From: Rhodospirillales bacterium
Lineage (GTDB): Bacteria > Pseudomonadota > Alphaproteobacteria > Rhodospirillales > Defluviicoccaceae
Assembly: GCA_016712375.1 (NCBI GenBank)
Contig: JADJRE010000005.1
Coordinates: 62,001-126,000 of the forward strand
Direction: 5' to 3'
DNA length: 64,000 bases
The stretch's first letter is position 1. Every line of letters begins with the position of its first letter. The notes below the pieces were generated by a model. It did no database searches, was not told where the DNA came from, and was given only the letters and a program-made list of their open reading frames with translations. Below, in pieces: positions 26,872 through 39,322 of this stretch. Position numbers and translations under genes: made by a program.

Positions 26872-29800
26872 ATGTTGGCTTCCACGTTGCGCGACGCGGC
26901 GTCGTCGATGCACCGCTGCTGCACCGACGAGAAAGTTGCTGGCTCCGCTCCGGCTGGCCCAGCAAATTCTTCCGCCGTCGCGGGCTTCGCCCCCGGCTCT
27001 GCCGGCCTGATCGACAGCGTCGCTGGGATTGTCGCCGTCATCCGCGGCGGCGGTTCAATCGAGCAGGCTGCGCCGGGAACGACGCTGTTCAACGGTGATT
27101 TCCTTCAGGCGGCAGGCAGCAGCGTCATCGTCGTGCTCGGGAATGGCCAGCGCCTAGCGGTCCAAGAACGCGGTCAACTCATCGTCCACGCACCCTCCGC
27201 CGATGGTACGACCGCGATCGAAACAGCCGGCGGGCGCTTCGTTTTCTTCGGCAGCGGCATGGCGAACCCTACATCAAGCCTCGTCATTGACACGCCGGCT
27301 GCCCGAATTCGGCCGGGAAACACCGACTTTGCGTTCCAACACGCCGCCGCTGACGGTCTACGGGTAACGCTGGCGGAAAACGCGGGCCCGGACAGCGACG
27401 GCGTCGTCGTCGAGAATAGCTTCGGAAGTGCTTCAATACGCGAAGGGGGCCAACTCATCGCCGTCGATGGATCGGATCGGTCTCCGATCGTTGAGCGCGA
27501 TCCCTCGCTTGCCGTCGTCCCGGCCCCAGCGCACGCATTTGCTGAGGCTACCTCCGGATTGACACTGGCGGAAGGACTAGAGGCCTCACCGGGCGGCGAT
27601 TTGAACGCACTGCCCGGAGATCCCATCGTCGTCACCGGCGCCGCCGCGGTGTTCGACCTGACGCCACAGCCAGCATCGCTGCAGGAACCACTTTTCACGG
27701 GCGTGCTGACCAGTAATTCCGCATCCACGACGCCTCGTCATATGACCGAGGAGCTGCTGTTGGGGGGAGCACAACAGCAGCTACTGGCTCAGCAGCAGTC
27801 GCAGGAACAGCAGCAACAGTCGAGTTCCTCCGAGGCATCGTCGCGGCAGCTGCGCGATTGGGAACCGCTCGGGCTGATTTGGGACATCTTCGGCGAGGCC
27901 GAGGTAACTCAACCGGTGACGGACATAGGTCCCGGCAGACTGATCCGCCCGATCGTGCCAACCGAAGCGGCGACGATGGCATTGGTTGTTTCATCGACCG
28001 ACGGCATGGGGCCGATCGACGATTTCTTCGGGCTTCCGAACCAGACAATCGTTGGGGCACTCACCGCCACCACACCAGCCAGTGCCAGCGCCATCCGCTC
28101 GTCGCCGGTGCAGCTAACCGCCGGAAGCACATTGTCGTTCGACTGGTTTTCGACTCTAACAACCTGTCGCCCCGCCACGACATCGGGATGTTCGTCATCG
28201 ACGGACGCGCCTTTATGCTAGCCGATTCCTCGGAAGCCGGCGCACATGGCGCTACCGGCTGGCGGACCTTCGCCTTCAGGGTCGAAAAGACCGGCACCTA
28301 TACGTTAGGTTTTGTTACGATAAACGACCTCACAACTGATGATCCCTCCCGTTTGTTCGTCGACAACGTGCGGCGCGACCGGACATTCGGCGACGATTAC
28401 ATCGTCGTGGACAGCGGCACTGGCTGGCAAACGCTCGTCAGGAAGGCGACGCTACGAGATGATGTCATGGTCGTCGGCGAGGATGCACGATCAACCACGA
28501 CAGCGGTGGCGCTGCTGTCCAACGATACCGACCCTGACCCTTTTGACCCTATGGGAATCGTGGGGCTCGATCGTCTCGGGACGCGCGGAATGCCGGGGTT
28601 CTCGAGCGACGGCACCATCAGCTTTGATCCAGCGGGCCAATTTGAGTACTTGGCCGCGGGCGAGACGGCTACCACCAGCTTTCGTTATGAAGCCGACGCC
28701 GGCAACGGCGTAACGGGTTTCGGTACCGTCAGGGTGACCATCGTAGGCGCCAACGACGCGCCAATCGCGCGCGCCGACACGACGCCTTCAGCGATAGCGG
28801 CAGACGCACCGGCCGTGTTGCTTGGCGTACTTGTTAACGACGACGATATCGATTCCGATGACGACCGCTCGACCTTGCGGGTCGTCGCCGCCCAAGCCGC
28901 CTCCGGAGCCGCCGTCGATGTCTCGGGTCGGCCCGGCGAGGGGATCATCTACCGGCCGGGCAGCCGCTTCCAGGCGTTGGCGACAGGTGAGACGGCGGTC
29001 GACATTATTACCTACACCATTGAGGATCGCCATGGTGCCCGCGCGACGGCGACCGCCAGCGTCACTATCGCTGGACGCAACGATGCGCCATCTGCTCTCA
29101 CAGACACTGCGTTTTGTGACGAGGACGCCGCACAAAACGTTGCCGTCCTAACGAACGACACCGATCCCGACACCACCGATCGGTTGCACGTCGGCGCTGT
29201 CAACGGCGTCCAGATCGCTGTGGGTGGCAGCGTTGTTCTCGCCTCCGGCGCTTCGGTAACGCGCGCGGCGGATGAAACGCTGGCCTACGATCCTCGCGCC
29301 CGCTTCGACGGGTTGGCCCTCGGCGAGACCGCCACCGACAGCTTCCGCTACCAGGCCGAAGATGGACACGGTGGAACAACCGAGGCACTGGTGACGGTCA
29401 GCATCGCCGGCCGCAACGATGCACCGATCGCCTCGCACGATACTGCCACCATTGACGCGAACAACGCTCCTCTCGCCATCGACGTGTTGTTTAACGACGA
29501 CGACGTCGACAGCGACGACAGTCGCGAAAGCCTGCGTATCGTCGCCGCGGAGGCCGCGTCCGGTGCAACGGTAACGTTCACCGGACAGGCCGGCGTTGGG
29601 CTAGCGTATGATCCCAGTGGCCGCTTCCAGGCGCTTGGCGAAGGTGAGACGGGGACGGACACCATCACCTACACGATCGAGGATCGGCACGGCGCCCGTT
29701 CCACCGCAACAGTTTCGATGTTGGTGCGCGGCATCAACGATACGCCACAAGCCATCGCCGATGCAGCGGCAGCAAGTGAGGACGGCGCCGTCGAGATCCT

Positions 29801-32800
29801 GGCGCTCGCCAACGATACCGATCCGGACGCGCACGACACCCTGACGATCGTCGCCATCGATGGCCAGCCGATCGCGGTCGGCGGACAGGTCACCCTGGCG
29901 TCGGGGGCGACCGTCGGACTGGCGGCGTCGGGTAATCTATGGTGGTCACCGGCTGGTCGCTTCGATGGTCTTGCGGCGGGTGAAACCTCGGCAGACACCT
30001 TCCGCTATCGCATCGCCGACGGCCACGGCGGCTTTGTCGAAGCGGACGTGATGGTGCGCATCGAGGGACGGAACGATGCGCCGTCCGCGGCGCCAGACCT
30101 CGCCCTCGCCGGCGAAGATGGCCCGGCAGTAACGATCGACGTACTGTCCAACGACGACGACGACGACTCCGACGATGATCGTTCGACACTCCGGGTGATT
30201 GCCGCACAGGCGGCATCGGGTGCCGCGGTCAGCGTCGGCGCCGATGGTCGTCTACATTATTCTGCCGCTGGCCACTGGGATCAGGTGCCTTTAGGCGAGA
30301 CGGCGATCGACACCATTTCCTACACCGTTGAAGACCGCCACGGTGCCCGTTCCGCAGGTACGGTCATGGTGACGGTGACGGGTGTCAACGACTCGCCCAC
30401 CGCCGTTGCCGATACATTGATGATTGACGCTGACACGGTGCTGCGCCTGCCGGGGCCGTCACTGATGGCCAACGATCGCGATCCGGACCTGCGTGACACC
30501 AGGACGATCATCGCCATCGACGGCGTCGCCGCCAATGTCGGCCGGACGATGACGCTGGTCTCCGGCGCCCTGCTCACCGTTAATGCCGACGGCAGCATGA
30601 CGTATGATCCGAACGGCCGCTTCGGCGGCCTCACCGAATTTCAGCGGGCGACAGACGGCTTTACCTACACCATGGCCGACAGTTCCGGCGCGCAGTCGAG
30701 CGCCGCGGTTACCGTGCAGATCCAGGGAAAGAACGACGCACCCGCCGCTGCGGCGGATACCGCGATACCCGACGCCAACAGTGCCGTCCGCATCCCGGTG
30801 CTGATCAACGACACCGACGCCGATGCGGGCGGAAATCTTCGCGTCCTGGAGATCGACACTGCTGGCAGCCACGGCCAGGTGCGTATCAACGCCGACGGTA
30901 CGCTGACCTGGGATCCGGGAAGCGCCTTCGATTACCTGGCTGCTGGAGAACGAGCGAGCGATACCTTCCGTCACGTCGTCGACGACTTCGTCGGTGGGCG
31001 CAGCACCGCCGTCGTCACCGTCACCGTCGTCGGAACGGCCAATCCCCTGGCAGGGCGCCAGGAACTGCTGCAATCGTTCGAGGTTGCGCCGCTGCCAAAT
31101 ATCCACATGGAATTTCTCGGTTCGATAGTCGTTGGCGGAGCCGCGCCGGAACCGGTGACCAGTGCCTTCCGGGCGACCCATCAAGCCAGCATGGCGGTGC
31201 TCACCGCTGATGGATCACAGGCAGCGGCCATCGAGAGGTATCTGTCGAATGACGTCACCGTGGGCGATCGGCCGCTGATCTCCCTGCCTTCGGACTCTAT
31301 CGGCAACTCCTCGCCCACCAGCGGCGCTGCAATGAGGGCGACGCTGAGCCTTGGCGCGGAAGACATCGCCGACGGCCGAGCTTCTGTCTCCTTCGACTGG
31401 AATTTCATTTCGGCCGAAGTTTCACCGGGGCTCTCCAACCTCAATGACTACGCGCTTTTCACGGTAACAGACGGTGCTGTCACGCGGGTCTTCAAACTCG
31501 CCGATGCGCGCAGTACGAACGGTTCCTCCGATGGTTGGCGAACCTCGGTGTTCGAACTCGGCTCGGCGTTCACGCTGCCGACAAGCGGCGAACTTCGTCT
31601 GACCGTCGGCTTCGCGGTGCTGAACGACGAGACGCCGGCGAACCCGTCGCACCTGCTGATCGACAACCTGCGCCTCAACCGGCCGATGAGCCCGAACTAT
31701 GAGATGATGCGCAGTGAAGCGGGCGGCAGCTTTACGACGTTCCGTGAGCGCCCCTTCGCCGGCGACGACGCCTATTCCATGGTCGCTACCAGTCCGCTGA
31801 CGGAGGACGCGCCGGCGACCCTGTCGTCTGCCACGCTCTTCGCCAACGATCGACCCTCGCCCGGTGCCGACGCCGGGAGCTTGCAACTGGTCGCCATTGA
31901 TAGAACGGGAACGCTTGCGTCGGTGACATTGGCCCCTGGCGGATCCATCGTCTGGGATCCGCGGGGCCGGTTCGATTTCCTGGCGGAGGGCCAGACGGGG
32001 ACCGACAGCTTCCAGTACACGATGACCGACGCCAACGGCGGCACCGGGACAGGACGCACGACACTTACCGTCACCGGCCTCAACGATGCACCTACCGCAA
32101 TGTTGGATAAGGCCACGGCCAGCGAGAACGGCGTGCCCGTGTCGATATCCGTGCTCACTAACGACGACGACATCGACAACGACGATGATGCGACGACGCT
32201 CCGCGTGGTCGCCGCCTCCGCCGCGTCGGGGGCCGCAGTGACGTTCGCCGGCCTCGCCGGTGCGGCGATCGCTTACGACCCGCGTGCCGTCGCTGCCTTC
32301 GAGGCGCTGGCCGAGGGAGAAGTGCTCGTCGATACCGTGAGCTATATGGTCGAGGATCGGCATGGGGCGCAGGCGGTCGGCACGGTCGCGGTCAGCGTCG
32401 TCGGGCGCAACGATGCTCCTACAGCATTTGCCGATACAGCCTTGGCGACCGAGGACTCCGCCATCATCATTCCAGTGCTCACCAACGATCGGGACCCCGA
32501 TCTGCTCGATCGGCTAGGAGTGGCCGCTATTGATGGCCGGGCCGTCTCGCCGGGAGCGCAAGTAACTCTGGCATCGGGAGCAATCGTCACCGTCGCCGCA
32601 GACGGTACCGTCTCCTGGGACCCCCGCGGTGCCTTCGCCTCGCTGGCCCGCGGCCAGACGGGCAGCGATCTCTTCAGCTATACAGCCAGCGACGGCCACG
32701 GCGGCAGCAGTACCGCGGCCGTCGAGGTGGGCGTCGCCGGTCTTAATGACGCGCCGATCGCCGCCACAGATGCTCTCTCCGCTACCGCCGGCACTCGCCT

Positions 32801-34025
32801 CACGATCGCGGCTTCGACACTGCTGTCCAACGACAGCGATGTCGATACCGGCGATGCGCTCAGGTTGATTGACGTCGACGGTGGCGGTGCCTCCGGTTTG
32901 GTTTCCTTCGATGGCAGCGTCGTGACCTGGGACCCGATGGATCGCTTCCGCTCGTTGGGCGAGGGGGAAACAGCGACCGACAGCTTTACCTACCGCGTCT
33001 CGGACAACGATGGCGCCACGACCAGCGGTACCGTCTCGCTCACGGTGCACGGCATCAATGATGCTCCGACCGCCGTCGATGACGCTGGCGTCACCGACGA
33101 GGACACGGCGGTTACCATTCGCGTTCTCGGCAACGATACTGATCCGGACGCTCACGACCAACTCGGCGTGCTGTCGCTGGACACGACCGGCACGCGCGGC
33201 CAGGTAACGATAAACGACGACGGCTCAATCTTCTACGACCCGCGCGGCCACTTTGATGGTCTCAATGCCGGCCAGATCGACCATGACACCTTCCGTTATC
33301 GCGTTGCCGATGGCCACGGGGGTACGGACGACGCGGTGGTCACCGTTACCATCAGCGGCCGTTCCGATACCGAACGGCTGGTCGATAGTTTTGAAGTGCC
33401 GTTCTTAATCAACAACCGCACCGGAGCGGCGGTCACTACGGTCACTCAACACCAGGAGACGGACGGCACGCGCGGCCTCTATACGCCCACCGACGGAAGC
33501 TGGCTCGCTCGATTGGACGCGACCGGCTCCACCGCCGCACAAGTGCAAACCTTCCTCGGCCAGCCGGCAGGCTCGCTGCCAAAGGATATTGACGGCACTT
33601 TTCCTGCGAACGGCTCGGCTGCGAAACTCAACGTCACGGTTCAGGCCGGCGATCAAGTGTCTTTCGATTGGATGTTCGACGCGCGCGACTTCGTTACCAG
33701 TCCATCCGATGGTCGTGCCGACAACGACTTTGCCATTTTCTCCGTGACCGGCGCCGGCGCGCCTCAACTCTACCGGCTCTCGGATGTCCGACATACTGGC
33801 GATCAGGGAGCGAGCGGCTGGCGCTCGTCTGTCTTCACCGCCCCCACTTCCGGTGATCTGACAATAGGCTTCGCTTGCGTCAACGACCGGGTAGGTGGTG
33901 TGCCGGTGAGTGAAAACTCGGTGCTGCTTGTCGATAACGTCCGGCTGAACCGCGACTTTGGATCCGGCTACCAGATCGTCGACATGCAAGGCGATGGGCG
34001 GTTTGAGACGCTGGTGCACACCTGA
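26872..34025 (+). CDS. Giant FecR/VCBS-repeat surface protein (one frameshift)
   Basis: About 2,384 residues once a frameshift at ~28155 (a T run one base short) is corrected. Order: a FecR-like domain (~45-200; 'GIVAVIRGGGSIEQAAPGTT', 'LVIDTPAARIRPG'); a Gln/Ser linker ('QQQLLAQQQSQEQQQQ'); a first jelly-roll-like module containing 'FDW...'; eight VCBS/cadherin-like repeats; a second jelly-roll module (~31.1-31.75 kb); five more repeats; and a third module ending the protein. Repeats are marked by 'GRNDAP', 'LANDTDPD' and 'DGHGG' with many Asp residues, suggesting calcium binding. There is no N-terminal Sec signal and no RTX nonapeptides, and no type I secretion genes adjoin. An adhesin or biofilm-matrix role is inferred. 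Confidence 0.85.
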
Positions 34026-34042
34026 CCGCCGCGGGAGGATGC

Positions 34043-34978
34043 TCAGCCGTGCGGCCGGCCACCGACGTGGTGAGGCGCCGACGCCATCGCTCTCGCGATC
34101 TTTGAAACCGGCTCGCGGCAGAGTGCTTCGCAGATGAACGCGCCCGCTTCGCAGACCAACCTGAGATCGACACCGGTTTCGATTCCGAGGGCATCACACA
34201 GCGCCACAAGATCTTCAGTCGCCACATTTCCCGAGGCGCCGGGCGCATAGGGGCAGCCGCCGAGGCCGGCCACGGAGGAATCAAACACCGTTACGCCGAC
34301 CTCCAGCGACGCGTAGACGTTGAGCAGTGCGCGTCCCCAGGTATCATGATAATGCCCAGCCAGCGCATTGATGGGCACGTGCTTTGCGACCTCCGCCAGC
34401 ATCGTCTTCGTCGCCGGGGGGGTCCCCACGCCTATGGTGTCGCCGAGCGATATCTCCCCGCAGCCCAGTTCATGCAGTGCGCTAGCGACCTTGGCGACCG
34501 CCGATGGCAGAACAGCCCCTTCATATGGACAGCCCAAGGCGCAGGATACGTAGCCACGCACGCGAATGCCGTGCCGCTTCGCAGCAGATAACACCGGGCG
34601 GAACCGGTCCAAACTTTCTGCGATCGAGCAGCCGATGTTCTGCTGCGAGAAGCTTTCCGACGCGGCGGTGAATACTGCCACCTCTTCGGCGCCGGCCATG
34701 ACCGCCGCCTCGAATCCGCGGATGTTGGGCACCAGTACCGGATATGATACTCCTGGCCACCGTTCGATGCCGCGCAGCACGGCGTCATGGTCTGACATCT
34801 GCGGAACTCGCCTCGGCGAAACGAAGGCGGTAGCCTCGATCGCAGTCAGGCCGGCGCGCGCCAGTCTTGCGATCAGTTCGGTCTTGATCGCCGTCGCAAC
34901 CGGACGCTGCTCGTTCTGTAGCCCGTCGCGCGGCCCGACCTCGACAATGCGGACATGCTCGGGCAGAGGACTTGGCAT
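34043..34978 (-). CDS. liuE: Hydroxymethylglutaryl-CoA lyase
   Basis: A 311-residue TIM-barrel enzyme cleaving HMG-CoA to acetoacetate and acetyl-CoA, the last step of leucine degradation. The sequence begins 'VRIVEVGPRDGLQNEQRPV' and has 'EATAFVSPRRVPQM', 'ISLGDTIGVGTP', metal-binding HxH ('AGHYHDTWG') and the signature 'SSVAGLGGCPYAPGASGNVA' containing the catalytic Cys. It starts at 34978, directly abutting the mccA stop at 34979, so it is the distal gene of the liu operon. Confidence 0.95.
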   Translation of the reverse strand: MPSPLPEHVRIVEVGPRDGLQNEQRPVATAIKTELIARLARAGLTAIEATAFVSPRRVPQMSDHDAVLRGIERWPGVSYPVLVPNIRGFEAAVMAGAEEVAVFTAASESFSQQNIGCSIAESLDRFRPVLSAAKRHGIRVRGYVSCALGCPYEGAVLPSAVAKVASALHELGCGEISLGDTIGVGTPPATKTMLAEVAKHVPINALAGHYHDTWGRALLNVYASLEVGVTVFDSSVAGLGGCPYAPGASGNVATEDLVALCDALGIETGVDLRLVCEAGAFICEALCREPVSKIARAMASAPHHVGGRPHG

Positions 34979-36973
34979 TCAGAACTCCAACTCGACCAAC
35001 TCGCAGCCCTCGGGAACCTGTTCGCCGACCGCGTAGCGAAAGCCTTTGAGTATCCCGGCCATGGGCGCTGCGATGGTATGCTCCATCTTCATCGCTTCCA
35101 GGATCAGCAGCGGAGCGCCTTTCGCGACGGCGCTTCCGGGTGCCGCCAGGAGGGCAATGATTTTCCCAGGCATTGGCGCGGTCAGCCCGCCATCGGTGCC
35201 GCCGCCTTCTCCTGGCTGGTACAGCGGGTCCACCGCCGCCAGCGGGTAATCGCGTCCGTCGAGGAAAACATGCCGCTTCTCGCCGGCGGCGATGACAGTC
35301 GCCGACAACCGCCGGCCGCCAAGCTCGGCGCGCAACCCGCCGTTCTTCGCGAGATCCCCGCGCGCTGCCGTGCTGATGCCGTCTAGATGCAAGAGAAAGG
35401 AGCCGCCGGCGTAGGTCACACCGATCGCCTTTTCTTGTTCGCCGGCGCGAAACCTCAGCGTTCGCGTGAGGCCGGAATTCAGCCGCCAGCCGTCTCGCGC
35501 GTGCCAAGGTGACCAGCGATCAGCCTCCAGCGCCGCCGCTGCGCGCGCATGTTCCGCCTGACGAAGCAATTCCGCCAGGGCGGCAAGGGCAAACACCGTG
35601 TTGGGCGTCGGTGCCGCCTCGGGAAACAGCACGTCGCGCTCGCGCTCAATCAGGCTGGTGTCGAGATCGGCGGCGGTGAACGCTGGCGACGCAACCAGCC
35701 GCGAGAGAAATTCGACATTATTAGCGACGCCGACGATCCGATACTGCGCCAGAGACTGTAGCATGCGGGCGCACGCGCGATCGCGATCCTCATCCCAGAC
35801 GATGAGTTTGGCGATCATCGGATCGTAGTGCGGGGTGATCTCGTCCCCCTGTTCGACGCCGGTGTCTATCCGAACGTGCACCGATTGCGGCGGTGGCGCG
35901 AGATGTGCCAGCACCCCGGGCGATGGCAGGAAACCACAAGCTGGATCCTCGGCATAAATGCGCGCCTCCAGTGCATGGCCTCGGATCGACAATTGCTTCT
36001 GCGGGAGAGGCAGCCGCTCGCCGGCGGCGATGCGTAACTGCCACTCAACGAGATCCTGACCGGTCACCATCTCGGTAACCGGGTGCTCGACCTGCAGCCG
36101 GGTGTTCATCTCCATGAAATAGTAGGCATCCTGGCGGGAGACGATGAACTCAACCGTGCCGGCGCCGACGTAGCCAACGGCGCGCGCTGCATCGCAGGCA
36201 GCGATACCCATAAGCACCCGCCGCTCCGCGGTCATTCCCGGCGCGGGCGCCTCCTCAAGCACTTTCTGGTGGCGGCGCTGCACCGAGCAGTCACGCTCGA
36301 AGAGGTGTATGACGTTGCCGTGCTCGTCGGCGAAAATCTGGATCTCGATATGCCGTGGGCGCACCAGGTACTTCTCGATCAGCACCCGATCGTCGCCGAC
36401 CGTGGACGACGCCTCGCGCCGGCAGGAGGCGAGGGCAGCGGCGAAATCGACTTCCGCCTCGACGATACGCATACCCTTGCCACCGCCGCCGGCACTTGCC
36501 TTGATCAGTACCGGCCAACCGATTTCCCGGGCACGCTCCTGCAGGAACGTCGCATCCTGTTCGTCCCCGTGAAACCCAGGAACAAGCGGAACGCCCGCCT
36601 TCTCCATGAGTTGCTTTGCGGCTGACTTCGATGCCATGGCGCTGATCGCGGCGACCGGCGGGCCTATGAAGACAATGCCGGCGTCCCCGCAAGCCGAAGC
36701 AAACGCTGCGTTCTCCGACAAAAAGCCATAGCCGGGATGGATCGCCTGTGCGCCTGTCGCAGACGCCGCGCTGAGGATGGCTTCGATCTGCAGATAGCTA
36801 TCCCGTGCCGGCGGCGGACCGATGCACACTGCCTCCTCTGCCAGACGAACATGACGCGCGCCTGCGTCGGCTTCGGAATAGACTGCAACGGTGTGAATTC
36901 CCAGACGCCGGCAGGTGTCGATTACCCGGCAGGCGATCTCACCGCGGTTGGCGATCAAGACTTTGGTGAACAT
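34979..36973 (-). CDS. liuD: Biotin-dependent carboxylase alpha subunit (methylcrotonyl-CoA carboxylase)
   Basis: 664 residues: biotin carboxylase N-terminus ('LIANRGEIACRVIDTCRRLG'), an ATP-grasp with glycine loop 'KASAGGGGKGMRIV', the family motifs 'RDCSVQRRHQKVLEEAPAP' and 'MNTRLQVEHPVTEM', and a C-terminal biotinyl domain with 'LILEAMKMEHTIAAPM' (Lys carries biotin). This architecture is shared by acetyl-, propionyl- and methylcrotonyl-CoA carboxylases; position in the liu operon next to mccB and isovaleryl-CoA dehydrogenase makes methylcrotonyl-CoA the likely substrate. Confidence 0.94.
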   Translation of the reverse strand: MFTKVLIANRGEIACRVIDTCRRLGIHTVAVYSEADAGARHVRLAEEAVCIGPPPARDSYLQIEAILSAASATGAQAIHPGYGFLSENAAFASACGDAGIVFIGPPVAAISAMASKSAAKQLMEKAGVPLVPGFHGDEQDATFLQERAREIGWPVLIKASAGGGGKGMRIVEAEVDFAAALASCRREASSTVGDDRVLIEKYLVRPRHIEIQIFADEHGNVIHLFERDCSVQRRHQKVLEEAPAPGMTAERRVLMGIAACDAARAVGYVGAGTVEFIVSRQDAYYFMEMNTRLQVEHPVTEMVTGQDLVEWQLRIAAGERLPLPQKQLSIRGHALEARIYAEDPACGFLPSPGVLAHLAPPPQSVHVRIDTGVEQGDEITPHYDPMIAKLIVWDEDRDRACARMLQSLAQYRIVGVANNVEFLSRLVASPAFTAADLDTSLIERERDVLFPEAAPTPNTVFALAALAELLRQAEHARAAAALEADRWSPWHARDGWRLNSGLTRTLRFRAGEQEKAIGVTYAGGSFLLHLDGISTAARGDLAKNGGLRAELGGRRLSATVIAAGEKRHVFLDGRDYPLAAVDPLYQPGEGGGTDGGLTAPMPGKIIALLAAPGSAVAKGAPLLILEAMKMEHTIAAPMAGILKGFRYAVGEQVPEGCELVELEF

Positions 36974-37007
36974 GCCAATCTAATCGCTCTGAGCAAAGAC
37001 CGGTGTG

Positions 37008-37796
37008 TCAGCACTTTACCCTCCAGGCGGGCGGCTGTTTTTGCAGGAACGCCCGGATGCCTTCGCCCGCCTCTGGCGTCGCCCGCAGGCCAGCAATGCG
37101 GCAAGCCGTATCCTCCGCCAGTTCGGCGGTCAGCGGCCGACCAGTGATGTCCTGGATCAGATGCTTGGCGGCCGTTTGCGCTTGCGGACCGCCCGCGATC
37201 AGCGCGTCCGCGATGCTGGCGACCGTCGCGTCCAGCCGCTCCGCCTCGGTCACCTCGTGGGCAAGACCGATTTCAAGCGCACGGCTGGCTGAGATGCGTT
37301 CGCCTGTGAGAAAGTAGCGACGTGCCTGGCGTTCGCCGATCGCCGCTATCACGTAGGGGCCGATCGTCGCCGGGATCAGGCCGAGCCGTACCTCCGAGGT
37401 AGCAAAGGAGGCGCGGGTCGAGGCAACCGCAATGTCGCAACCGGCAACAAGGCCCAAGCCTCCCCCAATCGCCGCACCCTGGACCCGCGCCAGCGTCGGC
37501 TTCGACATCAGCGCGAGGGACCGGAGCATTTCCGCAAGCGCCCGAGCGTCCCGCAAGTTCTCCGCCTCGGAATAGCCCGCTGCGCGCTTCATCCAGTTAA
37601 GGTCCGCGCCGGCGCAAAAGCTCTCACCACGGCCGCCGAGCACCACCACCCGCACCTCAACATCGCTGTCGAGCATGAGCAGGGCCTCGGTCAGTTCAGC
37701 GATCAACGTGTCGTCGAAGGCGTTGTGCACCTCCGGGCGATTCATCCAGACGGTCGCCAAGCCCTCTCGCCGATCGAGCTGTAATGTGCGAAACAC
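37008..37796 (-). CDS. liuC: Enoyl-CoA hydratase family protein (probable methylglutaconyl-CoA hydratase)
   Basis: A 262-residue crotonase-fold enzyme starting at GTG 37796. The oxyanion-hole segments are visible: 'VVLGGRGESFCAGADLNWMK' and 'ARVQGAAIGGGLGLVAGCDI'; the catalytic acidic region 'ATSEVRLGLIPATIGPYVI' follows. In the liu operon this gene hydrates 3-methylglutaconyl-CoA to HMG-CoA, the substrate of the lyase two genes downstream. It is 34 bases upstream of mccA and 12 bases downstream of mccB. Confidence 0.92.
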   Translation of the reverse strand: MFRTLQLDRREGLATVWMNRPEVHNAFDDTLIAELTEALLMLDSDVEVRVVVLGGRGESFCAGADLNWMKRAAGYSEAENLRDARALAEMLRSLALMSKPTLARVQGAAIGGGLGLVAGCDIAVASTRASFATSEVRLGLIPATIGPYVIAAIGERQARRYFLTGERISASRALEIGLAHEVTEAERLDATVASIADALIAGGPQAQTAAKHLIQDITGRPLTAELAEDTACRIAGLRATPEAGEGIRAFLQKQPPAWRVKC

Positions 37797-37808
37797 CGTC
37801 TCTCCCCG

Positions 37809-39321
37809 CTACATCCGGAACACGCCGAACGTCGTTTTCTCGATCGGCGCGTTCAACGACGCGGAAATGCCCAACGCCAACACCCGGCGCGTGTCACTGG
37901 GATCGATGATGCCGTCATCCCACAGGCGCGCCGACGCGAAGTACGGGTGGCCCTGCGTCTCGTACGCTCGCCGCCTGATCGCCACCCATCACCGATATCC
38001 GCGCGTTCGGCCACATCCATAAGAAGCGGGGACTGTATGCGCGGCCGCACATGCCGTAGTTTCCGGCACCAAAGGATCCGCCGATCAGCACCGTAAACTT
38101 CGGGACCCGCGCACAGGTGACGGCGGTCACCATCTTCGCACCATCCTTGGCGATCCCCTGGTTCTCATACTTCCGGCCGACCATGAAGCCGGTAATATTC
38201 TGCAGGAAGATCAGGGGAAGGCCCCGTTGCGCGCAAAGCTCGATAAAGTGCGCGCCTTTCTGCGCCGTCTCCGAAAACAGAATGCCGTTATTGGCTACGA
38301 TACCGACTGGATAGCCATGGATGTGCGCGAAGCCGGTGACCAATGTCGCACCGTATCGCGCCTTGAACTCATCAAGCCGGCTACCATCCACGGTCCGCGC
38401 GATCACTTCGCGCACGTCGTACGGTTTGCGCGTGTCGGCAGGGATGACCCCGTAGATCTCCTCCGGATCGTAGAGTGGGTCTTCCGGCGGAACCGCTTTC
38501 AACGGCATCGATTTCTTCAGGCCCAGGTTGGCGACGATTCGCCGCGCCAGATAGAGGGCATGGCTGTCGTTCTCGGCAAAGTGGTCGGCGACGCCGGACA
38601 GCCGGGTGTGAACGTCGGCACCGCCCAGCTCCTCGGCGCTCACCTCCTCTCCGGTCGCCGCCTTCACCAGCGGCGGGCCTCCAAGGAAGATCGTGCCCTG
38701 GTTCTTGACGATGATCGTTTCGTCCGACATGGCGGGAACGTAAGCGCCGCCGGCCGTGCACGATCCCATGACGACCGCGACTTGCGGAATGCCCTGCGCC
38801 GACATCATTGCCTGATTGTAGAAGATGCGGCCGAAGTGATCCCGGTCCGGAAATACCTCATCCTGCAGCGGCAGGAAGGCACCGCCGGAATCGACGAGAT
38901 AGACGCACGGCAGACGGTTCGCCTCGGCGATCTCCTGCGCGCGGAGATGCTTCTTGACCGTCAGCGGGTAATACGTTCCGCCTTTCACCGTCGCGTCGTT
39001 GGCGACGATCATGCACTCCTGATCGGCGATCCGGCCAATGCCGGTGACGATACTGGCCGCCGGCACGTCGCCGCCATACATGCCGTACGCCGCGAGCTGG
39101 GAGAGTTCGAGAAATGGCGCGCCCGGATCCAGCAAGGCATTGACGCGATCACGCGGCAGCAGCTTGCCGCGGGCAAGGTGCTTCTCCCGTGCCTCCGCCG
39201 ACCCACCTTGCGCCACCGCCGCCAGCTTCTCCCGCAGATCCTCGACCTGTGCCCGCATAGCCGCGGCGTTGGCGCGAAACTCGGCGCCACGCACGTCGAT
39301 GCTTGAGGTGAGCACCGACAT
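37809..39321 (-). CDS. liuB: Methylcrotonyl-CoA carboxylase beta subunit (carboxyltransferase; frameshifted)
   Basis: About 535 codons (ATG 39321). The carboxyltransferase fold is clear: 'ARGKLLPRDRVNALLDPGAP', 'NDATVKGGTYYPLTVKKHLR', 'MGSCTAGGAYVPAMSDETII' and 'FLQNITGFMVGRKYENQGIA'. It transfers carboxyl from biotin to 3-methylcrotonyl-CoA. After 'ISVMGGDQAA' (near 37970) the frame breaks; the expected ending 'HPYFASARLWDDGIIDPSDT', 'LNAPIEKTTFGVFRM' is read in another frame to TAG 37811-37809. The start follows the liuA stop by one base. Confidence 0.92.
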
Positions 39322-39322
39322 T

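Noticed and set aside
28400..34000. Repeats in the giant protein as a CRISPR or satellite array
   Set aside because: Repeat length is about 300 bp, coding throughout, and similarity is at protein level with the frame maintained.
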